Assembly: GCA_031296345.1 (NCBI GenBank)
Contig: JARLFW010000013.1
Location: 1-7,516, forward strand
Direction: 5' to 3'
DNA from: Nitrosotalea sp.
GTDB lineage: Archaea; Thermoproteota; Nitrososphaeria; Nitrososphaerales; Nitrosopumilaceae
Length of the DNA stretch: 7,516 nucleotides
The notes beneath the pieces are model-generated. The model did no database searches. It had not been told where the DNA came from and saw nothing but the letters and a program-made list of their open reading frames with translations. This document shows, in pieces, positions 4,547 to 7,516 of this stretch (the first letter of the stretch is position 1; the number at the start of each line of letters is the position of its first letter). The position numbers were made by a program, and so were the translations under genes.

Positions 4547-5830
4547 TTGAAAACACGTCTTCTAATCATTTTAATAATTTTATCTCTAGTTCTTACTACC
4601 AGTCTTGAAAATGTGTTTGCTATATGCAATACGGGTCCTGGAGGTGCAAGCCTATGTGCAGGAGCAGATTTTAGCGCAACATTTGATAAAACAAATCCTC
4701 AAAATACTGATTTCTCAAGAATTATCATATCTGGACCAGAAGGCAAAGTACTAAGTGTCAAAGTTCTTGACAGTGCATTACTTCAGAAAATTTCTGATAC
4801 TGTACAGATCGGGTCAAACGGAAAAACAACATATGCATTTGATATTACAAAATACAGCTATGGCAAATATCAAGTTCAAGTAAGTGATGGTACAAGCATC
4901 ATGAAACTAGATTTTTCTGTAGGACCGACCACATCTCCTAGCACGTCAAATTCAGACAAGGCAACCTTGTTGATTTATACCAATGTCTCATGGAAGGCAG
5001 ATATTCAGACGTCGTCAAACTCAACATCAATTAGCGGAAATACTGCTACACAATATTCCTTTACCTGTACAAATAATGATCCATATAATATTACAATATA
5101 CAGTCCATCAAGTCACGGAAACGGAATAGCTTTGTGGACTGTTGTAAATCTAGTTCAGAACGGTCAGATGTTAGATGTTGGAGTAAACCATGTAGCAAAC
5201 GGACAGATCAATCTCTCCGGAAATTGCAATGTTGCACAATTCCCACTGTCTAACAACGGATTGATTTTTTTTACAACAGACAAAACAGTATATCAATATG
5301 GTGATCCAATTCAGATCTCAGGATACGTATTACCTGATATGATGTACCCGCCTGCTCAAGTTTTGAGTAGCACAATAATTAACTCTGCAGGGCAGGCAAT
5401 AAAAAAAGACAGTTCGACCTTTGGAACAATAAACACTTTTTATTTTTATGTAAATACTCATGGAGGACTGTGGAAACCTGGCAAGTATGAAGTAGTTTTA
5501 GAAATTTTTGGCTCAAAAGCAGAGTCTAATATTGTGATAAATTCTCCTGGACAAAAGCAATCTAGTTTGCAATCAGCAAAACACATTCCTATCTGGTTTA
5601 AATCTACTACAAAAAATTGGTCCCAAGGTAAGATATCTGATGATGAATTTATGCAGGCAGTACAATACTTGACAAAGCAAGGAATTCTCAATGTTCCATA
5701 CTATAACTCGCCTGCAACCTCGACCCAGTCGTTACTTTCATGGATTAGAACAAGTGCATCAGCGTGGTCTGATGGAAAAATATCTGACGATGAATTTGTT
5801 AATGCATTAAAGCAATTTAATTTGGGATGA
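4547..5830 (+). CDS. secreted modular surface protein with Ig-like domains and two C-terminal ISDxEF repeats
   Basis: The protein is 427 residues from the TTG at 4547. An upstream TTG (4493) would add 18 residues before MKTR and spoil the signal peptide, so the inner start is preferred. Residues 1-25 are a Sec signal (MKTRLLIILIILSLVL..., cleavage after NVFA). Residues about 42-127 look like a beta-sandwich (ending YGKYQVQVSDG). A Thr/Ser linker follows (128-136), then a beta-rich region with Cys174 and Cys227 (137-238). An Ig/macroglobulin-like domain follows (239-332), beginning FFTTDKTVYQYGDPIQISG and ending GLWKPGKYEVVLEIFG. The C-terminus has two copies of a helical repeat: IPIWFKSTTKNWSQGKISDD (from 347, through YLTKQGILNVP) and a shorter copy LLSWIRTSASAWSDGKISDD (from 396) that stops at the protein end. 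Such modules are frequent in thaumarchaeal envelope proteins. The role is unknown; adhesion or envelope structure is plausible. Five N-x-S/T sequons suggest glycosylation. There is no C-terminal anchor, so it is released or held by other proteins. Confidence 0.8.
   Translation: MKTRLLIILIILSLVLTTSLENVFAICNTGPGGASLCAGADFSATFDKTNPQNTDFSRIIISGPEGKVLSVKVLDSALLQKISDTVQIGSNGKTTYAFDITKYSYGKYQVQVSDGTSIMKLDFSVGPTTSPSTSNSDKATLLIYTNVSWKADIQTSSNSTSISGNTATQYSFTCTNNDPYNITIYSPSSHGNGIALWTVVNLVQNGQMLDVGVNHVANGQINLSGNCNVAQFPLSNNGLIFFTTDKTVYQYGDPIQISGYVLPDMMYPPAQVLSSTIINSAGQAIKKDSSTFGTINTFYFYVNTHGGLWKPGKYEVVLEIFGSKAESNIVINSPGQKQSSLQSAKHIPIWFKSTTKNWSQGKISDDEFMQAVQYLTKQGILNVPYYNSPATSTQSLLSWIRTSASAWSDGKISDDEFVNALKQFNLG
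5584..5830 (+). repeat. pair of ISDDEF helical repeats within the surface protein
   Basis: The first copy (about 5585-5698) and second copy (about 5732-5827) share the pattern W-x-K/R-...-W-S-x-G-K-I-S-D-D-E-F followed by a hydrophobic helix. The copies differ at many codons, so this is an old protein-level duplication and not a recent DNA repeat. The second lacks the closing QGI..VP segment. Confidence 0.75.
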
Positions 5831-5860
5831 TAACTTCTGATTATTCCATATTAATTTGCC

Positions 5861-5870
5861 ATAAATTATA
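5861..5870 (+). promoter_or_regulatory. TATA box of the PEFP-anchored protein gene
   Basis: ATAAATTATA is centred 27 bases before the TTG at 5893 and 36 before the ATG at 5902. It therefore predicts either a leaderless TTG start or a leader of about nine bases before the ATG. It also suggests the gene can be transcribed independently of the upstream surface-protein gene. Confidence 0.5.
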
Positions 5871-5901
5871 GGGTGCTAACATCAACGGTGTATTGATAGA
5901 T

Positions 5902-6822
5902 ATGAAAAAAATTCAATCCAGGATAGTTTTTCTCATTCTCATGATCTTAATAATTCCAATATTTTCATCTCAGGCGTTTGCTCAACCGCTAAAAATGGGA
6001 GACCCCGTACAAGAGCAAATCCAGGTACGAATTGACGAGAATGGAACAGCACATGTAGAGCATATAGTTCAAGGAAACTCAAATTCTCAAGTAATTGTTG
6101 AAACCATTCGTGGAAATATGACAAATATTTCAGTTACAGATCTGTTAAACAACACAATCCAATATGAAACAATTCCACAAATGCCAGTAGCAATAATACT
6201 TCCTCCTGAGAAAAATATGACCCTGATAAAATACGACCTTCCTAATGTTGTGACACAAAATGATGGTGTGTGGATGTGGAATTATCTTACACCGTCTGAT
6301 ACAGCTTCAACTGACTTTTACTTTCCAAGTGGAATAACACAGATCTGGACAAATGACAGACCTGTATACATTGGTGAAAATGGAATTGATATCCACGGTG
6401 ATGGCACAAAATTGGAATATACCATTGAGAAAACTAGCATACAAAACATACAATGGCAAAATTATACCCTGCCTGTAGAGATTGATGGTCTTTCAGATAT
6501 TGGAAATTATACATTTGAACAATCTTCGTCATCCTACCAATTTCAAATTAGCAAATCTCACTCCTTTGTTACAGTTGTAATGCCCAAAGTTCTACTTGGT
6601 GCAAAATATGCCGCTTACATTAACGGAAATCATTTGTTGACTACGGTATTTCATGAAAATGATACTCATGCATGGATTGGATTAAGACCTGATACAAATG
6701 GCACTATACAAATAACTGGAAGTACGGTCATTCCAGAGTTTCCATTGTTCTTGCCTCTTGCAATTGGAATTTCAATGATATTACTTTTGCAGTTTAGGGT
6801 TTACTCAAAGATTAAACTCTGA
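5902..6822 (+). CDS. secreted protein with PEFG-CTERM-like (PEFP) C-terminal anchor
   Basis: The protein is 306 residues from the ATG at 5902, or 309 from an in-frame TTG at 5893 that fits the TATA spacing better. The ATG is kept because it gives a standard signal peptide (MKKIQSRIVFLILMILIIPI..., cleavage after QAFA). The body (about 28-270) is beta-rich with no recognised enzyme motif and holds nine N-x-S/T sequons, so dense N-glycosylation outside the cell is likely. The C-terminus has VIPEFPLFLPLAIG (from about 276), a hydrophobic helix and a basic tail (RVYSKIKL). This tripartite layout matches PEFG-CTERM, a thaumarchaeal sorting signal thought to be processed by an archaeosortase-type enzyme, but with Pro in place of the Gly. 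If it is not processed, the helix would simply anchor the protein. It begins 71 bases after the surface-protein gene, on the same strand, and overlaps the convergent amidotransferase gene by 18 bases. Confidence 0.8.
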   Translation: MKKIQSRIVFLILMILIIPIFSSQAFAQPLKMGDPVQEQIQVRIDENGTAHVEHIVQGNSNSQVIVETIRGNMTNISVTDLLNNTIQYETIPQMPVAIILPPEKNMTLIKYDLPNVVTQNDGVWMWNYLTPSDTASTDFYFPSGITQIWTNDRPVYIGENGIDIHGDGTKLEYTIEKTSIQNIQWQNYTLPVEIDGLSDIGNYTFEQSSSSYQFQISKSHSFVTVVMPKVLLGAKYAAYINGNHLLTTVFHENDTHAWIGLRPDTNGTIQITGSTVIPEFPLFLPLAIGISMILLLQFRVYSKIKL

Positions 6823-7494
6823 CTTGAAGTTTTTGTAAAATATTTCAAGATTGTTCTTGACTGTCTCAATATGCAGAGGTATTTGTTTTTCAATCAGGAC
6901 CGGGTCAATGTATGAAGTATTGTCAAGTTCTTTTCTTGATTTTTCTATCCATAGTTTGACTGTAGGCTCGTCAACTTCAAGATGAAACTGGACTCCGACT
7001 GCACTTCCAATCTTTATTGCCTGATTCTGATAGTCTTTAGAGTGTGCCAGTCTAATGGCATTTTCTGGCAGATCAAACGTATCTCCATGCCAATGAAATA
7101 CTACTGCAGGACTATTCATCCCACTAAATAACTTGGATTTTTCAGAATTATCAAACTCAATATCGTTGTAAAACCCAATCTCTTTTTTTGGTCCCTGGTA
7201 TACTCTAGCACCAAACGCTTTTGCTATTAGCTGCGACCCAAGACATATGCCCAAAACTGGAATATTTTTTTCAACTGATTGACGTATCAATTCTAATTCT
7301 TTTTTCAGATGTGGCAGATCATCATTTGCACTCTCTGGAGCTCCTAAAATTATTATTGCATCAGGCTTGAAATTTGGTATATCTTCACTCTTTGCAAGAA
7401 TTGTTTTGTAATCTATTCTATCTTTTCTTAACAATTCTCCTAACACTCCTAAACCTTCTATCCTTGCATTTTGAATTACTAGAAATTTTGACAT
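6805..7494 (-). CDS. standalone class I glutamine amidotransferase
   Basis: This is a 229-residue cytosolic protein of the GATase1 fold, related to the glutaminase domain of GMP synthase. LGAPESAND (50-58) lies in the oxyanion region. VLGICLGSQLIAKAFGA (80-96) is the nucleophile elbow with Cys84. FHWHGDTFDLP (133-143) is the conserved substrate-side loop, and VGVQFHLEV (166-174) carries His171 and Glu173. The Cys-His-Glu triad is complete, so glutamine hydrolysis to ammonia is expected. The synthetase domain of GuaA is absent, so it either acts with a separate partner or on a small-molecule substrate. The GPKKEIGFY (101-109) and FHWHGDTF motifs resemble the standalone 'type 1 glutamine amidotransferase' group more than GuaA itself. 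Start ATG at 7494 leads directly into the first beta strand (KFLVIQNA). The 3' end overlaps the anchored-protein gene. No acceptor enzyme is visible in the window. Confidence 0.9.
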   Translation of the reverse strand: MSKFLVIQNARIEGLGVLGELLRKDRIDYKTILAKSEDIPNFKPDAIIILGAPESANDDLPHLKKELELIRQSVEKNIPVLGICLGSQLIAKAFGARVYQGPKKEIGFYNDIEFDNSEKSKLFSGMNSPAVVFHWHGDTFDLPENAIRLAHSKDYQNQAIKIGSAVGVQFHLEVDEPTVKLWIEKSRKELDNTSYIDPVLIEKQIPLHIETVKNNLEIFYKNFKSEFNL

Positions 7495-7508
7495 GTGGTC
7501 TGAAAATT

Positions 7509-7516
7509 GCTTAATA
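7509..7516 (-). promoter_or_regulatory. possible edge of amidotransferase promoter
   Basis: The minus strand reads TATTAAGC starting 22 bases before the ATG. It may be the 3' part of a TATA box whose rest lies beyond the window. Confidence 0.2.

Noticed and set aside
5458..5691. Minus-strand frame opposite the surface-protein repeats
   Set aside because: The plus strand encodes the recognisable Ig-like domain and ISDDEF repeat here.
7305..7325. Minus-strand ATGATGA followed ten bases later by CTGA, resembling box C and box D' of an archaeal C/D guide RNA
   Set aside because: It lies in the amidotransferase coding region, and no second box pair at proper spacing is visible, so chance is more likely.
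1..7516. CRISPR arrays, insertion sequences, tRNA or rRNA genes
   Set aside because: No spaced direct repeats, terminal inverted repeats with a transposase, or RNA gene signatures were seen on either strand.

Overview
The window looks like chromosomal DNA from an ammonia-oxidising archaeon (Nitrososphaerota, formerly Thaumarchaeota), most likely a Nitrosopumilus/Nitrosarchaeum-type lineage. The evidence is the AT-rich base composition, start codons without Shine-Dalgarno sites but with a TATA-like element about 25-28 bases upstream (leaderless style), a secreted protein carrying the 'IPxWxK..W..GxISDxEF' C-terminal repeat familiar from thaumarchaeal envelope proteins, and a second secreted protein ending in a PEFG-CTERM-like (here PEFP) anchor. 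This assignment is inference from sequence style. No rRNA, tRNA or housekeeping marker is present to confirm it.

Layout. 1-139: upstream region of the first gene, no supported gene. 140-469 (+): small secreted His-rich protein with a TTG start. 476-742 (-): 88-residue two-helix membrane protein with a cytosolic or external coiled coil. 852-1409 (-): six-helix HdeD/DUF308-like membrane protein made of three two-helix repeats; it is the only gene here with a clear Shine-Dalgarno site. 1509-2978 (+): patatin-like serine hydrolase, divergent from the HdeD-like gene. 3015-3746 (-) and 3874-4359 (-): two unrecognised multi-pass membrane proteins with N-terminal signal-like helices. 4547-5830 (+): modular secreted surface protein with Ig-like domains and two C-terminal repeats. 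5902-6822 (+): secreted, heavily sequon-bearing protein with a PEFP C-terminal anchor. 6805-7494 (-): standalone class I glutamine amidotransferase, convergent with and overlapping the previous gene by 18 bases.

Seven of the nine genes encode exported or membrane proteins; only the patatin and the amidotransferase appear cytosolic. Most genes have their own TATA-like box, and T-tracts lie between several of them, so the region reads as a series of single-gene transcription units. The surface-protein pair (4547-6822) is the best candidate for co-expression. I do not see a clearly defined new multi-gene system. The most interesting items are the orphan membrane proteins, the small His-rich secreted protein, the patatin in an ether-lipid organism, and the variant cell-surface sorting signal.
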